A stretch of DNA of 64,000 bases. Source: Paramyrothecium sp. XJ0827. Lineage: Eukaryota > Ascomycota > Sordariomycetes > Hypocreales > Stachybotryaceae. Below are positions 44,101 to 56,618 of the stretch, in pieces. Position 1 is the first letter of the stretch. Each line of letters opens with the position of its first letter. The notes beneath the pieces are model-generated. The model saw nothing but the letters and a program-made list of their open reading frames with translations. It was not told the DNA's origin and made no database searches. Made by a program: the position numbers and the translations under genes. The DNA lies in the NCBI GenBank assembly GCA_020881915.1, contig JAJFPB010000001.1, forward strand, positions 6,324,001 to 6,388,000, read 5' to 3'.

Positions 44101-44907
44101 TCATGAGGCCACAAAACGCTGCTCGAACTGATGGTACAGCTTGGGGCTGATCTCGTCGCTGGTGAGGCCCTCGACCTCGACCAGCACACCCTTGCGGGCG
44201 TAGTGCTCGAGCAGCGGCTCGCTGAGCTCCTGGAACTTGCGGAAGCGAGCGCGGTAGACGGACTCGTCGTCGTCGGCGCGCTGGACGAGGGGCTCGCCGG
44301 TGACGTCGTCGCGACCGTGGACGCGGGGGGCATTGAAGGAGGTGTTGTAGACGCGGCCCGAGGGCTCGTGGACCCAGCGGCCGGAGATGCGTTCGAGGAT
44401 GACGGAAAAGGGCGTCTTGATGGAGACGGCCAGGTTGATGGGGACAATATCCTCGAGGGTGTGCGCCTGGGCAGCGGTGCGCGGGTATCCGTCGAGGATG
44501 AAGGAGGCGGAGGGATCGTCGGAGGCGCTGGACGAGTCGAGGAACGGCGGCGGCGCGGAGCCGTCCAGGTCGGCCATGTCCCGCTGGTCGTAGGAGGCGG
44601 TGGTGGCCTCGGAGTGCAGCGTCATGACGTTCAGCCGGTGGCCGGATCGGTAGAGCCAGCCGCGGGTGCGGAGCTCGTTGGAGATGAGGCGCACCATGAG
44701 ATCATCAGCGACGAGGCCGCCGGACTTCATGATGCCCTCGACCTTGATGCCCAAGGGCGTGCGCTCCTTGACGTTGGTGCGCAGCAGGTCGCCGGTGCTG
44801 ATGGACTGCAGCTGCGGGAAGCGGTGGAGGAGGCGCTCGGTCTGGGTGCCCTTCCCGACGCCGGGGGCCCCGACGAGGATGACTCGGGCGGCTTTGTTGA
44901 GGCGCAT
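44101..44907 (-). CDS. ADK2: Adenylate kinase, mitochondrial GTP:AMP type
   Basis: Nucleoside monophosphate kinase, single exon, 268 residues, ATG at 44907. P-loop GAPGVGKGT at residues 13-21, then STGDLLR and the NMP-binding segment. A nonconserved insertion of about 30 residues (Asp/Ser/Pro-rich, near 107-132) interrupts the usual spacing before FILDGYPRT. The LID region GRWVHEPSGRVYN has no zinc cysteines and is followed by DDVTGEPLVQRADD, as in ADK2/AK3. The N-terminus is short and weakly basic, as in yeast Adk2, which is imported without cleavage. The insertion distinguishes it from the cytosolic Adk1 type. Confidence 0.92.
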   Translation of the reverse strand: MRLNKAARVILVGAPGVGKGTQTERLLHRFPQLQSISTGDLLRTNVKERTPLGIKVEGIMKSGGLVADDLMVRLISNELRTRGWLYRSGHRLNVMTLHSEATTASYDQRDMADLDGSAPPPFLDSSSASDDPSASFILDGYPRTAAQAHTLEDIVPINLAVSIKTPFSVILERISGRWVHEPSGRVYNTSFNAPRVHGRDDVTGEPLVQRADDDESVYRARFRKFQELSEPLLEHYARKGVLVEVEGLTSDEISPKLYHQFEQRFVAS

Positions 44908-47013
44908 GTCGGGGGAGGTTGTTGGAAAATCTATCGCTCTATTATGAGGTTTGGGCGGAGAGGAGGATGATGGTACACAGGCGGGCGGAGGACGGAGCTA
45001 GAGTCGAGGATGCTCGATGTTGCGACAAGGGTTGGACAGCTTGGAGGGCCCGATGGTCGGGGCGTTGCGAAATCCGATAGCAGCGAACAAGAATAGCCCG
45101 ATGTGGAAATTATAGAGGTCGCGAACCAGACAGAACTGTTTGGGGTACCCGGTATAAAATATAATCCCAAAAGAAAAAGAGGAAAAGACGAGTCTTTCAA
45201 AAATCGAGTGCTCAGACACGCAAGCCTCAGAACGGAACACCGACCCTCTCACACGAAAACAAAAATCCCGGAAGAAAAGAGGTTGGGTGTGGGAGGGCGA
45301 GGATGATGGGAGGAGGAGAAAGCGAATGGGCCAGCGAGGGCGGGATGGGACGAACAAGATGTGATTCGGACTTGGGGGGGCATCATTATACGGAAGCGTT
45401 ACAGAGTACATGCGGCCAACCTGGGGACGGGCCTAGGACGTGGACGAGCGGGGGGAATACACAGTAGGGCATGGCATTGGCATGGCAGGCCGGAACGCCG
45501 AGTTCTGGTTTAGCGCTGAGATCCAGCGCCAGTGGGTTGGGTGCCTGTCCTCATCCTCACCCTTCCCGGGGGGACCTGTGGCACGAGTTACGTTAGGGGT
45601 CTACCGGCAGCAGAAGGGGATAGGCAGAGAGCGTGGCCAAAGTCCGGGGAGGGGGGGGCAGCCAGCGGTTCCGGAGGGATGGGTGTGCTGGAACCTTTGG
45701 GCTGGATCTGGACATGTGGGAGGGGGTTCCAGATCATCCAGATTGGCGGACCTCCCTCGCTTCAACGCATTGCGTGGAGGACCGCTTTGGCTTGGATGAG
45801 AAGCGGTGCGTCGCTCTGACTTATTATTCACTGAACAAACAGAAATAAATCGAATGACTTTAATGATTACTTCTGGGGGCTTTTTTCTTCATTTATCTCT
45901 GTTCTTCTCATGTTTTATCTGATTTTCATCAATTTTCTTTTTTTGAGCAGCCAACGAATCTTTCCATCGTCTTATTCCCGGCGTAAGTACATTCTCACAG
46001 CGACTTCCCCCCCCTGCTCTCACCAAACCAAATTGTTGAGGGACACCAGGACGGCACATTAGCCGGTCTTTTTCAGCAATAGTACTTGTGAGGCGTTTGG
46101 TGGCCCATTCAATTACTCGCATCCTCCATTTCAGAATTAAATGAATGCACAAGAAAAAAGAAGGAGAAAAAAAAGAGAGAGAGAGAAAGATAAGCAATGG
46201 CTCTGCGCTGCATGTGCCAATGTTTGGCGGGAATGGCACCCACGCTGTAATCCCATCACATGCGATGCTTCCATGTCCTTCTCCGGCTAATCTTCCGCTG
46301 TCAACTTACAGTTTCGGGGATGCGGCCTCGGCCCTAAAGAGACCAATTGTCCGAGGCGATGTCCCCTGAAAGGTTGCGGCGGTAGGCTGGTGGCGGCTGG
46401 GTTTCTGGCAGACGACAGAGTGCCTATTTCGCGATTGCAAGGGGGAAAATTGTTGCGAGTCTGAAACTCGTCGTAAAGGCTCCTGCGGATTGCTTCCCTC
46501 AACAGCGCACCTTGTCCTCTCCCAGTTGCAGGCCAGACGATCGACAGGAGCCGTTGCGTCGACCTCCAAGTGTTCCGGTTCCATGACGCGGACTGATTAG
46601 ATAAGAGGTACCCGCCTCAGAATATGGGCCACTGGGTGGCGCCCACGTAATGGAAGGGTCTGATCACATGACCGGCTCCCCTACGTCCCGTTCCAGACAC
46701 CGTTGTACCGTTGCTGCCAACGTTGGCGGGCATGTACCTAAGCCTCGTGGGCCGTCCCAGCGAACGGCATTCCCCGGAACGGAACACTAGCTCTTCCGCA
46801 GTCGCATTCGTGAGGCAACTTATCGAGTAAGAAACCTTCCGGCGACTGGCATCCCACGCTCTTTTCCTTATTGCCGTCTTACTCCGATCCTTTCCTTTTT
46901 ATTTGGATAACTTCTTCCTCCCCGACATCCAGATCGTCCCATGTTGTGCAGCCGTCTATACTCTTCTTGATCCAACTTTTAGTCATCCTTCCCATCACGC
47001 CCACCTGCTCGCC
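44908..47013. other. Intergenic, about 2.1 kb without a supported gene
   Basis: Divergent promoter region of adenylate kinase (-) and MDM38 (+). Contains G-rich runs (about 45640-45660) and a GA-rich tract (about 46145-46190). Frames found are short and motif-free. Confidence 0.55.
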
Positions 47014-48706
47014 ATGAGCGCCTCGTCCACTGTCGCTCGGAGGGCTGTGGCTCGCAACCCCCTACTGGGGAACGGTACGCTTCAACACAACTTCCGGCGC
47101 CGGCTTTCCTGGTGAGCGCCGTTGCTAACCTGATTGTCTTGCAGCGAGAGCCCTTCCTCGAGGCCTGACACCATCTCTCCTGGCGCGCCACATCGCCCGA
47201 CAGACTCAGATGCCCGCCCTCGCTCTCCTAGTCCCTGTGCGCCATATCAACACCGAGCACCACCGACACGACGCTCAGTCTGGACCGCCCCCGGGGTTCA
47301 ATGTCGAGCAGGCTAAGAAACCGCTCGGAAAGAACGGCGATGCCTCCGCCGCGACCAAGAAGGATGACGGCAACGCCCAAGGCACGGATGGACCTGCGGT
47401 CAAGGCCGCCGGCAAGAACGAGGAGGCTTCGATAACGGAGCTTGCGGCCAGCAAGGAGCAGCTTGCGGAGCAGAAGGAGGTGACCAAGAAAGAGAAGGAG
47501 GAGAAGAAGCTGACGCTTTGGCAAAAGGTGAAGAAGGAGGCGCAACACTACTGGGACGGCACGAAGCTGCTGGCTCTGGAGACACGCATCAGCTGGCGGT
47601 TGGCGCTCAAGATGGCTGCCGGCTACGACCTGACCCGCAGGGAGCACAAGCAGCTGCAGAGGACGGTCCAGGACTTGGCGCGTCTCGTTCCCTTCTCCGT
47701 CTTCATCATCGTGCCCCTCGGTGAGGCCCTGCTCCCCCTCGCCCTCAAGCTGTTCCCCAATATGCTGCCCAGCACATTCGAGGGGCAAAAATCCAAGGAG
47801 GCCAAGGCGGCGATTCTGCGGTCGACGCGCAAGGACGTCAGCGGCTTCCTGCGGTCGACGCTGAAGGAGTCGGGCCTGCCCCTGAGCCAGGCGACCGCGC
47901 AGAAGGAGGAATTTGCCAACTTCTTCCGCAAGGTCCGTTCGACCGGAGAGACACCTACCTCCCAGGACGTCATCAAGGTCTGCAAGATCTTCCGCGATGA
48001 CTTGACCCTGGACAACCTGTCGCGCCCGCAGCTCGTCTCCATGTGCCGTTACATGAACCTCAACACCTTCGGAACGGACATGATGCTTCGTTACCAGATC
48101 CGCCACCGCATGAAGCAGATCAAGCGTGACGACAAGGCTATCAGCTTCGAGGGCGTCGAAAGCCTGACCGTGGCAGAGCTCCAGCTGGCTTGCGCCGCTC
48201 GCGGTATCCGAACACACAGCGTCTCGCCCGCCCGTCTGCGATCAGACCTGCAGGCTTGGCTTGACCTGCGTCTCAAGGAGGGTGTTCCGTCTACTCTCCT
48301 TGTCCTTAGCAACGCGTACATGTACGGCCAAGGATCCGGGGAGGGTCACAGCCAAATTGACGCGCTGATTGGCGTTCTGTCCTCCATTCCCGAGGAGCTG
48401 TTCCACGAGATCGAGCTCGAGGTGCACAACGCCGAAGGAGCTGCGACCAACAGGCAGCGTCTGGAGGTCCTGAAGGAACAGCAGGAGCTGATTGACGAGG
48501 AGGACAAGCAGAACCAGGAGAGCCAGAGCACGGGCTACGCGACGCCCCAAGACGTCGACGACATTGACGAGAAGGAGGATCGCCAGGCCACGGCTGTTGC
48601 AGCTGGGGTGGAGACGGGCCCTGCTGGCGAGATGGTGGATGCGGAACAGGACCAGATCAAGGTCGCTCAGGAGCAGCAGAAGGCTGAAAAGCCTGAGCAG
48701 AAGTGA
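47014..48706 (+). CDS. MDM38: Mitochondrial inner-membrane protein MDM38/LETM1
   Basis: Needed for mitochondrial K+/H+ exchange and for ribosome contact with the inner membrane in yeast. Exons are 47014-47074 and 47145-48706; the intron (47075-47144, 70 nt) ends CTTGCAG. The product is 540 residues. The N-terminus (SASSTVARRAVARNPLL...) is an Arg/Ser-rich presequence. A charged linker is followed by the LETM1 core: LTLWQKVKKEAQHYWDGTKLL, then the single transmembrane segment LVPFSVFIIVPLGEALLPLAL, the Pro-containing FPNMLPSTF, and the ribosome-binding-like domain (LTVAELQLACAARGIR...LRSDLQAWLDLRL). The C-terminus is a Gln/Glu coiled coil. Confidence 0.96.
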
Positions 48707-50177
48707 AGTCGTTGAAGAGCACGACTCGGCGGGTGGATGTTCCTCGACAAGGACATTGCGAGAGCGGTCACAATGGGCCACAGCATCTCAACTACATCTT
48801 CTCCTTTCTTTTCCATATGTATGACTGTACGGCATTCCACGGCGGGGCATGTTGAGCGAGGCCAGTGTATCAAAAAAAGGAACCTCAAGTGGCCCCCGGA
48901 GGCGGCATCTGGAGGGGGGTGGTTGTTATAGACATTTTTTTCCGCTGGGCACAGGAACAGCTGGGGGGAAATGAGAAACCAAAACATAGACTTTTTTGGC
49001 CTTGGATAGCTGAGATGGACAAAAGCATCTTCTCTCTCCGAGGTAATTATATCTGTACTATTAAGAATCACAAAGCAAAAAAAGGAAACTTCAGATACCG
49101 TTTATACTTTTCCCTCTTGCGTGAAGAACCCAAAAAGTCCAGATACCATCAATTTTTCTTTTCTTTCCCTTTTGTGTCCCGGGGAGAGGCTGCAGATGAA
49201 GCTTGCATTAGCAGCTCTAGCAGATATGCTCGCAAAGGTGGCATGGCAAGCGAGCGAGACAACCATGGTAGTTACCACGATTACCTGGTTACAAGGCACA
49301 TGAAAGTGTATATTCATAATCATCTCTTGAGGGGTTTCTTACAAAAGAATTCTTGAAAACCTCTCAACTTCTAAACTTTTTAAGGGCATCTCGTCATTTT
49401 GTTGCTAATGATACACACGAATACCAAGCAGCCTCTTTTCCTCTTTTACCTTGATCTTCCTTTTTTCGCTCACAGAATGGCTAGGCACCAAACAAGTAAT
49501 GTTGGCCGTATCTAATCGGGATCAACTCGTGCCTTGCGTAGACCCTTGGCTGGGGACGGAGTGCCGGAAACAGGGTGCATGGGGTGCTGCGTCATCACAC
49601 TAAGGCTAAGCTGTAGCCGGCGCGGTACAAGCAGGAGCAGCAGCAGCAGCAGCAGCAACAAAAGTGCGTGTTGCAGAAAAACGACTGTCTTAACGGTCTG
49701 CGTTTCGGTTTCTGATTCGAATGCATAATCTCAAAAAAAAACAAAAAAAAAAAAAAAAAAAGGAAATGGTTTGCTGTCTTGCTCAAAGTATGGCTGCACC
49801 TTGCATGGCAGCTTGGCGGGCGGCGCATGGCGGGTGTAAGTCGGGAGAGGTACCCGCTCCTGTCAGCGTTGGCCAGCGCTTCCCTCAGGTACCTTCTACT
49901 TGTAATGTCTGGCAAGGCAACGTTAATGGGGAGCTCCCCCACACCCGTTCGTCTCTCCCACACATCTAAGCCTCAACCACATCCTCATCCTCGTCCTCGC
50001 AAACCTTGGGCAACGCAACTACGGACGTTCCCCACGAAGACCGTCGTCCAGCTTGGGGCTCTTGATTCTCATCGCAGCCACCTTGTCCACCAGAACCTGC
50101 CGCCCACGCCAATTCACCATCTCCGAACCTCGGACCGCCCAACAGACCGCAAACACCCCTCCTTCGTCGATGCCATC
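48707..50177. other. Intergenic with microsatellites
   Basis: Holds the 3' flank of MDM38 and the promoter of SNX4. An AGC repeat lies at about 49631-49662 and an A-rich tract at 49733-49761. The SNX4 frame stays open upstream of its ATG to about 49779, but that extension is not supported as coding. Confidence 0.55.
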
Positions 50178-51660
50178 ATGGCGGTGATGGACCAAGACAA
50201 CTTCTCCAACGTCTCGTGGAGCGAGCACGGCCACAACCAGAACGCCCCGATGCCGACGACGCCGCAGACGCCCGGCGAGGGCACCCCGGCTGCTGGCTCG
50301 GACCTCGCCCCGGACTCCGGGCTGGGCAGCGAGAAGCTTCACTGCACTGTTGGGTCGCCCATCAAGGAGAATGACGGCACCAAGGACGCTTTCGTCTCAT
50401 ATCTCGTCACCACCAACGTACGTCTCACGACTCCTCTTCGGGTCACCGGCGCTGGCTAGCATGGCGGTGTCCTGCGTTACCCTAGTTGTGCCCTCGCTCG
50501 GCAGCTGACCTCTTCCGCAGTCCACGTTCCCCTCCTTCCAACGAGACTCCTTCTCCGTCCGCCGCCGCTTCACAGACTTCGTCTTCCTCTACAAGCAGCT
50601 GACGCGCGACTTCCCTGCCGCCGCCGTGCCCCCAATCCCCGACAAGCAGCGCATGGAGTACGTCCGGGGCGACCGGTTCGGCTCCGACTTCACCCTGCGC
50701 CGCGCCCACTCGCTGCAGCGCTTCCTCGGCCGCCTGTCTCTGCACCCCGTCCTGCGCCGCGCCCCGATCCTGCAGAGCTTCCTCGAGAGCCCGGACTGGA
50801 ACGCCACCATGCGCAGCCGGAGCACCCGCGGGAGCACCGGGAGCGACCAGGGCAGCGGCGGCGTCTTCGACAACTTTGCCGACACCTTCATCAATGCCTT
50901 TGCCAAGGTCCACAAGCCCGATCGCCGCTTCCTCGAGGTCAAGGAGAAGAGCGATCGTCTCGACGAGGACTTGGGCCATATCGAAAAGGTCGTCGCACGT
51001 GTGGCCCGCCGCGAAGCCGACCTCGAGGTCGACATGCGCGATCTTGCCGACCAGTTCCTGAAGCTCATCACCCTCGAGCCCGGCGTTGAGCCCTCCGTCC
51101 ACGCCTTTGCCGCTTCGATCGAAGACACGGCCGCCAACCTCAAGAAGCTCCGCGACGTCACCGACCAGGACTACCTCGGCTCACTGCGCGACATGCAGGC
51201 CTACTCGCAGGCTCTCAAGAACCTCCTCAAGGCCCGGGAGCAGAAGCAGCTCGACCACGAGCAGCTCATCGAGTACCTCAACAAGTCCACCTCGGAGCGC
51301 GACACCCTGCAGTCCGGCCACGGCGGCTCGTCCGGACCCGGCGGCTTCCTGCGCGCCAAGATCGAAGACGTGCGCGGCGTGGACCACGAGCAGGCCCGGC
51401 GGGAGCGCGCGCGCAAGCTGGAGCTGCGCGTCGAGGAGCTGACGCACGAGGTCGAGAACGCGCGCCACACGAGCGACCTGTTCGACGACGAAGTCGTCCG
51501 CGAGGTGGCCGACTTTGAGCGCATCAAGCGCGTCGAGATGAAGGCCCAGCTCGGCGGGCTGGCCGACGCGCACGTCGAGTTCTACGGGCAGGTCATCGAC
51601 GTATGGCAGCGCTACGTCCAGGAGATGGAGCGCGACGGCGTCACGCTCCCCGCCGCGTGA
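50178..51660 (+). CDS. SNX4: Sorting nexin Snx4/Atg24 (PX-BAR)
   Basis: Endosome-to-Golgi recycling and selective autophagy protein. Exons are 50178-50417 and 50521-51660; the intron is 103 nt. The product is 459 residues. The start is placed at ATG 50178 (MAVMDQDNF); another ATG three codons on is possible. The PX domain spans about 50-185: FVSYLVTTNSTFPSFQRDSFSVRRRFTDFVFLY, with the phosphoinositide-binding RRxxDF arginine, PPIPDK and RRAHSLQRFLGRL. A BAR-type coiled coil runs from about 230 to the end (DRLDEDLGHIEKVVARVARREADL...). The short acidic N-terminus is typical of Snx4. Confidence 0.95.
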
Positions 51661-52470
51661 TCGCACGAGTTCGGCCTTCGCAGTGGGTCTAGAAGCAAAA
51701 GAAGAACAAGTCAAAGAGAGAAAGAAAAGGACACGATCACGCTGAAAAGACTTAATACCTTTGGACTTTCATCCCCTCTCCCCCCTCCCTGAGTGATCGG
51801 CCAGAGTTAGCATTTGAAGGGAAGGGGGCTTATGTCCGGCTGGCGTTCTTTGGTGATGGATGAATGGGTCCTGTTTTGCTGTTTTATGCTTGTATGTACG
51901 CATGTATGTATGTATTCCCCCCCCCCCCCCCATCCCGCGGTGACCAGGTCTTTCGTTACTTCTATCTCCAACGGTTCAACTAGAATAATATCAGAAAACC
52001 CCTTCAACAGACCGTCGAAAGAGAAAGAATTTACTCATTATCGTGCGCTACATACTGTTGAGATGCTACTTGACTGGCGAGCCAATGCCGGTGTTCACTT
52101 ACATATTGGCGACCGGCTCCACCCGACCTCGCGCGTGTATTAGACACCAACATCTTCAAGAGCATGGGAACTGGCAAGAAATCAGTGAAGAAGAATAATC
52201 AGTATCTTTTATTGTATGCCAAGAAAAGCCAGCTGCATGTACAGGGAATGCAAACCACTCCTTTCGTTTCCCCCAAAACGCCTAGTAGCCTATGCAGAAT
52301 AAAGCCAAACAACAAGTACGCATGACCAATACCAGTATCTAGACATCGCGAGGGCGGCATTATCCGACCCAAGCCGCTTCAATCCAACCCATGCTTTCGT
52401 ACCGTGACAGGTGCTTCAAGGTATAATAGGTGAGAAAAGAAAATGTAAAAATTCGCACTTCGACGTCTTG
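51661..52470. other. Convergent 3' flanks with simple repeats
   Basis: TATG repeats followed by a run of 15 C (51917-51931) in the 3' flank of SNX4. No gene supported. Confidence 0.65.
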
Positions 52471-55149
52471 TTAGCTCCTGCTGCTGCTTCCGCCGCCCAG
52501 GGGCCGCCTCTCCTCCTTTTCGTTGACGTCGCTCTCATCGTCGTCGCTGTCGCCGCCCACGACGTATTCGTCACGGTCGTTGGAGTCGGGCGATCGGTCA
52601 GCGGGTCGGTCTCGGTAGCCGTCAAAGTCCTCGTCGTCACTGCCGCCGGCGAAGGCGTCATACAACTCTCCACCACGGGTGCGACGGGACTTCTTGCCTC
52701 CGACAGTCGTCTTTTCGGGTCCAGCCAGGCCTTGCGTCTCCTGCTCGTCGACAAGCTCAAACTCGTAGTTGTCGCGAGGGTTGTTGCGGAGGCGGCGGCG
52801 GCGCGCGACCCAGAACCATACACCTAAACCGATGCAGAAAGTGATGATGAGACCAATGGCACCGTAGATCCAAATCTGGGCCTTCTTGGAGGCGCCAAAG
52901 GTTGGAAGCCACGAGACCCAAGACGACTCGGCGGAAGCAGTCGGCTCACTGGTTTGCGTGGTCTCCTGGGCCACGTTGGTGGTGGTGGATGCTGCACTGT
53001 TCTCCCCCGTGACAGTCGTGGCAGGCCCAGGCTTAGTGGGCCGGTTGGGGTGATCGGACGGGTTGGCCTGAAGAGGCTTCGTAGGCGATGGCTTGGCTGG
53101 GAGACTTGTGGTCTGAACATGGCCGCTGGTCGTGGGTAGGATCCTGTCGTGGTCATCGTCGTCGTTCTCCTCCGGCATGGGCAGGAGATAGGCCTTGGCC
53201 GCATCGATGGACTCGCCCCACAACTTCAAATGCCAATCGATGAACTTTCCGCTGTGGGTATTCTTATGAGTGTCCCTCACGATGAGTGTCCAAGTTCCAA
53301 TTCCCTTCTCGCCCCTGCCAAGAATTAGTACGTAGTCAATGAGAGTACGCGGCAAACTTACCAGTGAACAACGCTCATGAAGGTCCAGTCATCGTAACCA
53401 CCTTGATGGTCGTCGCCCCGTCGGTCCGTTGCGATGTGGCTGACCACCTTCTCGGGGCTAATGAGATCAACACTCAAATCGCCGCGACGAGTGTGCTCGA
53501 CGTTCATGGTGACAGTGACGTGCTCAAGACGAGCCAGGTTGGCCTGCTTCAACATGTCTGCCGTCACCTCAAAGGTAACTACCAAGCCATCCTCTCCTTC
53601 AGGGATGGGCTTCTTGATGTGGAGCCAAGGCGAGAAGTACCAAGCCTGGGGCTTGACCTTCTCCCAAGTTTTGGCCTTCTCAACGATGGCGTACGAGTCG
53701 ATCTTGCCGTAGCCGAATGTGTGGCTGAACTTCTTGCCAATGGCGGTATCCTGCCAATCACCCTCTGGGTCTGCGACGTGTGCGGCAGTGTCCATGGCAA
53801 GGTACTGGAAATCTCTCCAGGTCAGGTCGGGTCGGACCTCAATGACCAAAGCGAAGATGCCGGCGGCAAGGGGCGCGGCTGCGGATGTGCCACCGTGACT
53901 GTTGTAGCAGCTGTTGACGCCGACGTCTGTGGTGTGCTGGTACATCGTCAGTATCCATCTGAGTAAGACAATATGAAAGAAAGATGTGGGGAATGCTCAC
54001 AATCGCATCGCCGCTACCGCTACTGTACGTAACGACCAGCTGAGCAGAGCAATGCTCCGAGTAATAGGGGTGGTTTCCTGCACGGTCAACAGCCCCGACG
54101 GTGATGCTGTAGATTGAGTTGGTGTAACCATCAAAGTTGCAGTTGTCCTCGCTGGCCGCGCCGTTTCCACTGGCAAAGACGTAGATGGAACCCAGGCCAT
54201 CTCGACCCTTCTGGATGCCCTGAAGCATGGCACGTCGGATCAAAACGCCCGGCGCCTCCATGGACTTGCCATCATCGGGAGGTCCCCACGAGCATGAGTA
54301 GATCTGGTTGCTCTCGTACTTGTAGATCATGGCCTCGGCCTCGTCGGCATCGCTGATGGGCTTACTAAGGATTCGAATGCCGGCAATCTTGGAGTCGTAG
54401 GCAACACCAACACCGCAGACGTTGTTTCGGACGGCGGACACCTCGCCGGCGCAGCGCGTGCCGTGCCTGTCATCGGAAAGTTCGGGCTTGGGCTCGGGGT
54501 CGTTGTCGTTGTAGTCCCACGATCCCTCGGCAAAGTAATTGGCCTTGAGATCATTGCTGTACATGTCAAGACCGTCGTCGACGATGGCGACGGTGGCGTT
54601 CTTTCCCGTGACACCATCAAGCCAGACCTGGGTCACATTGACGTCGTGGCCGAGCTGCACGGGGTTGTAGAGGTGCCACTGCTCGTTGAAGATGGGATCG
54701 AAGATGCTCAGGTCCTTCATGACCTGGCTCTGCCTCGAGATTCCGGCCGGGTCGGGCTCTTGGGGGTATCGCGGGGCGACGTAGCCAGGCGGAGGCGGAG
54801 GGACCACGCGCTTGTGCAGGTGCATGCGGGCCTCCTGCTTCCTGGCGAGCAGGACGCCATCCAAGACATCTGCATCACCGAGCTGCCGCTTTCTCCGCCG
54901 GCGCTCCTTGAGCTCTATCGAGACGATATCGTGGTCGACCTTTGCGGCGCGGAAGACGTGGTGGTCGGCAAGCTCGCTGAGCTGGCCCTCGTGCGTCAGC
55001 CCGAGGCGGAGGGCGACGTGGTCAGGAGAGGTGGAAGGGTCGAGGTGGAGGACGTAGTAATCGTTCTTGGTGTAGTCTCTGGCCACGCGGGCGCCTTGCG
55101 ACAGGCCAACGGCGCCGCCCAGAAGACCGAGCAGAAATGCGATCTTCAT
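52471..55149 (-). CDS. KEX2: Kexin, proprotein convertase KEX2
   Basis: Late-Golgi serine protease cutting after KR and RR. Exons are 54001-55149 (ATG at 55149), 53362-53936 and 52471-53314; introns are 64 and 47 nt. The product is 855 residues. Signal peptide 1-19, propeptide with basic clusters (RRRRKR at 83-88 and KR at 113-114 as likely self-cleavage). The subtilisin domain has Asp191 (VAIVDDGLD), His229 (DDRHGTRCAGE), the oxyanion Asn in ASGNG, and Ser401 (HGGTSAAAPLAAG). The P/Homo B domain follows (LEHVTVTMNVEHTRRGDLSVDLISP...GTWTLIV). A Thr/Pro-rich stalk leads to one transmembrane helix at about 723-744 and an acidic cytosolic tail of about 110 residues with YEFELV, a candidate TGN-retrieval signal. 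It is the enzyme that would process the repeat protein at 22267-23613. Confidence 0.97.
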
Positions 55150-56618
55150 GGCGATGGGCCGGAAAGGGGGGGCCTGGGAAACAGCAAGAAAAGGACGAGA
55201 CAAACGGGATACAAGACGCTGGAATAATGTAGCTGAGAGGTTGTCGTGGCAGGATACTGGAAAAGGGACTAGGAATAGAAATAGAAATGGAAAATGGGCG
55301 CTGGCAATGGGAAAATGGCACTAGGCAAGATCCAGGATCGCCGCTAGTGCGAAGAGAGACTTGGGCGGTACGTACCGGCACCCCTAATAATGGATTCTTC
55401 GCCACGCATGGCCATTATGGCATAGGTCCCCCTCAGGTCCCTCACAGGTCCCCTACTCGTTCCTGACAGCACTGTGGGCAGCCTCCCACGGCGGCAGCCC
55501 CCACCCGAGAGTGCCTAGTGCGACTACCTGCCGATACGTGCGAGTGCGGTACCTCACCAGTAGTCAGCAGGCCCCCAGCTTCCAAGGGACTGCCTGTTCT
55601 GGCTTAGCAAATTGCCTGAAGGTGCCAGGGGGAGGTCGTGATGCCATGTGTTCACAAATAGGGGCCCAGTGCGGTGCGGTGCGCCGCGATGCGTTGCGAT
55701 GCCAAGATAATAAACACAACATTGGATGACTTCGGAATTGCTACCAGAGGAGAAGAGGGAGGTTGCGTTGAAATGTAGCCGAGCTCGGAGCGGAGACGGC
55801 CCCGGAGAATGCGACACCTCTCGTTACAGGTAATGCGGCAGCGCTCCATTCCAGCAATTGTGTCTCCAGCAAAATGGTCCCTTTTACTTTCTTTTTTCCT
55901 TTACTGCTTGCTTTTGCTACACGTTGTATTGGAAGAAGCTCCGGGCTATTCAGACCCACTTTGGGGTTCGGGTCAATAGTTTCGGCCGCCGTGGGCGTGA
56001 AAGTTCCAGAACGGGCCCAAATGGTAGGGCCACTTACCTCGACCAGGGAGGAAGACGCTGAGATAAGACTCGAGATTTGGTTCCCTCTGCGATGCGTCCT
56101 GCACTTGATATCCACTAGTGCCTATTTGGCTGGTGCCACGGATCAGCAACATCTGTTCACAATGCCAAACGTGATGGATTCCACGCATTGTCGCGCACCG
56201 TACGTCGTATAGCCTGTTTTTTCCTCTCATGGATGTGATCACCCGGAACACAGCGCCTCCATTGAGTGCAACACGCCGACGAGCCCGGCTCGCAGGCTCG
56301 TGAGCCTACCCTGTAGCTCGTCTTCATACGGAAGTAGCCCGACTTATGGAATGCAAGCTTAAGCTTAATGAAATATGTATGAAATATGATCAAGTCAGGG
56401 AACAATTGGGGACATACTGTTGTGACGTGGCTGCCCCTTTCAAAGCTGTGGGAATTGCTGTGTTGTTGCCATCGAGGTTCAAGGCATCAGGCATTTTGTG
56501 AACATGTAGTTGAATTATCTAGGAACTATGAATCATGCTTGAACTCCAGACACCGCCTTTGTGCGCCGAACGCTCTATCCATCTACAAAAATGACAAAGA
56601 CCTGAATTCCACTTCCGC
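55150..56618. other. Intergenic, no gene supported
   Basis: KEX2 promoter on the left and the MIR1 3' flank on the right. Frames are short and lack motifs. Confidence 0.6.

Noticed and set aside
49779..50177. N-terminal extension of SNX4 in the open upstream frame
   Set aside because: The family starts close to the acidic segment before PX, and the upstream sequence is low in coding character.
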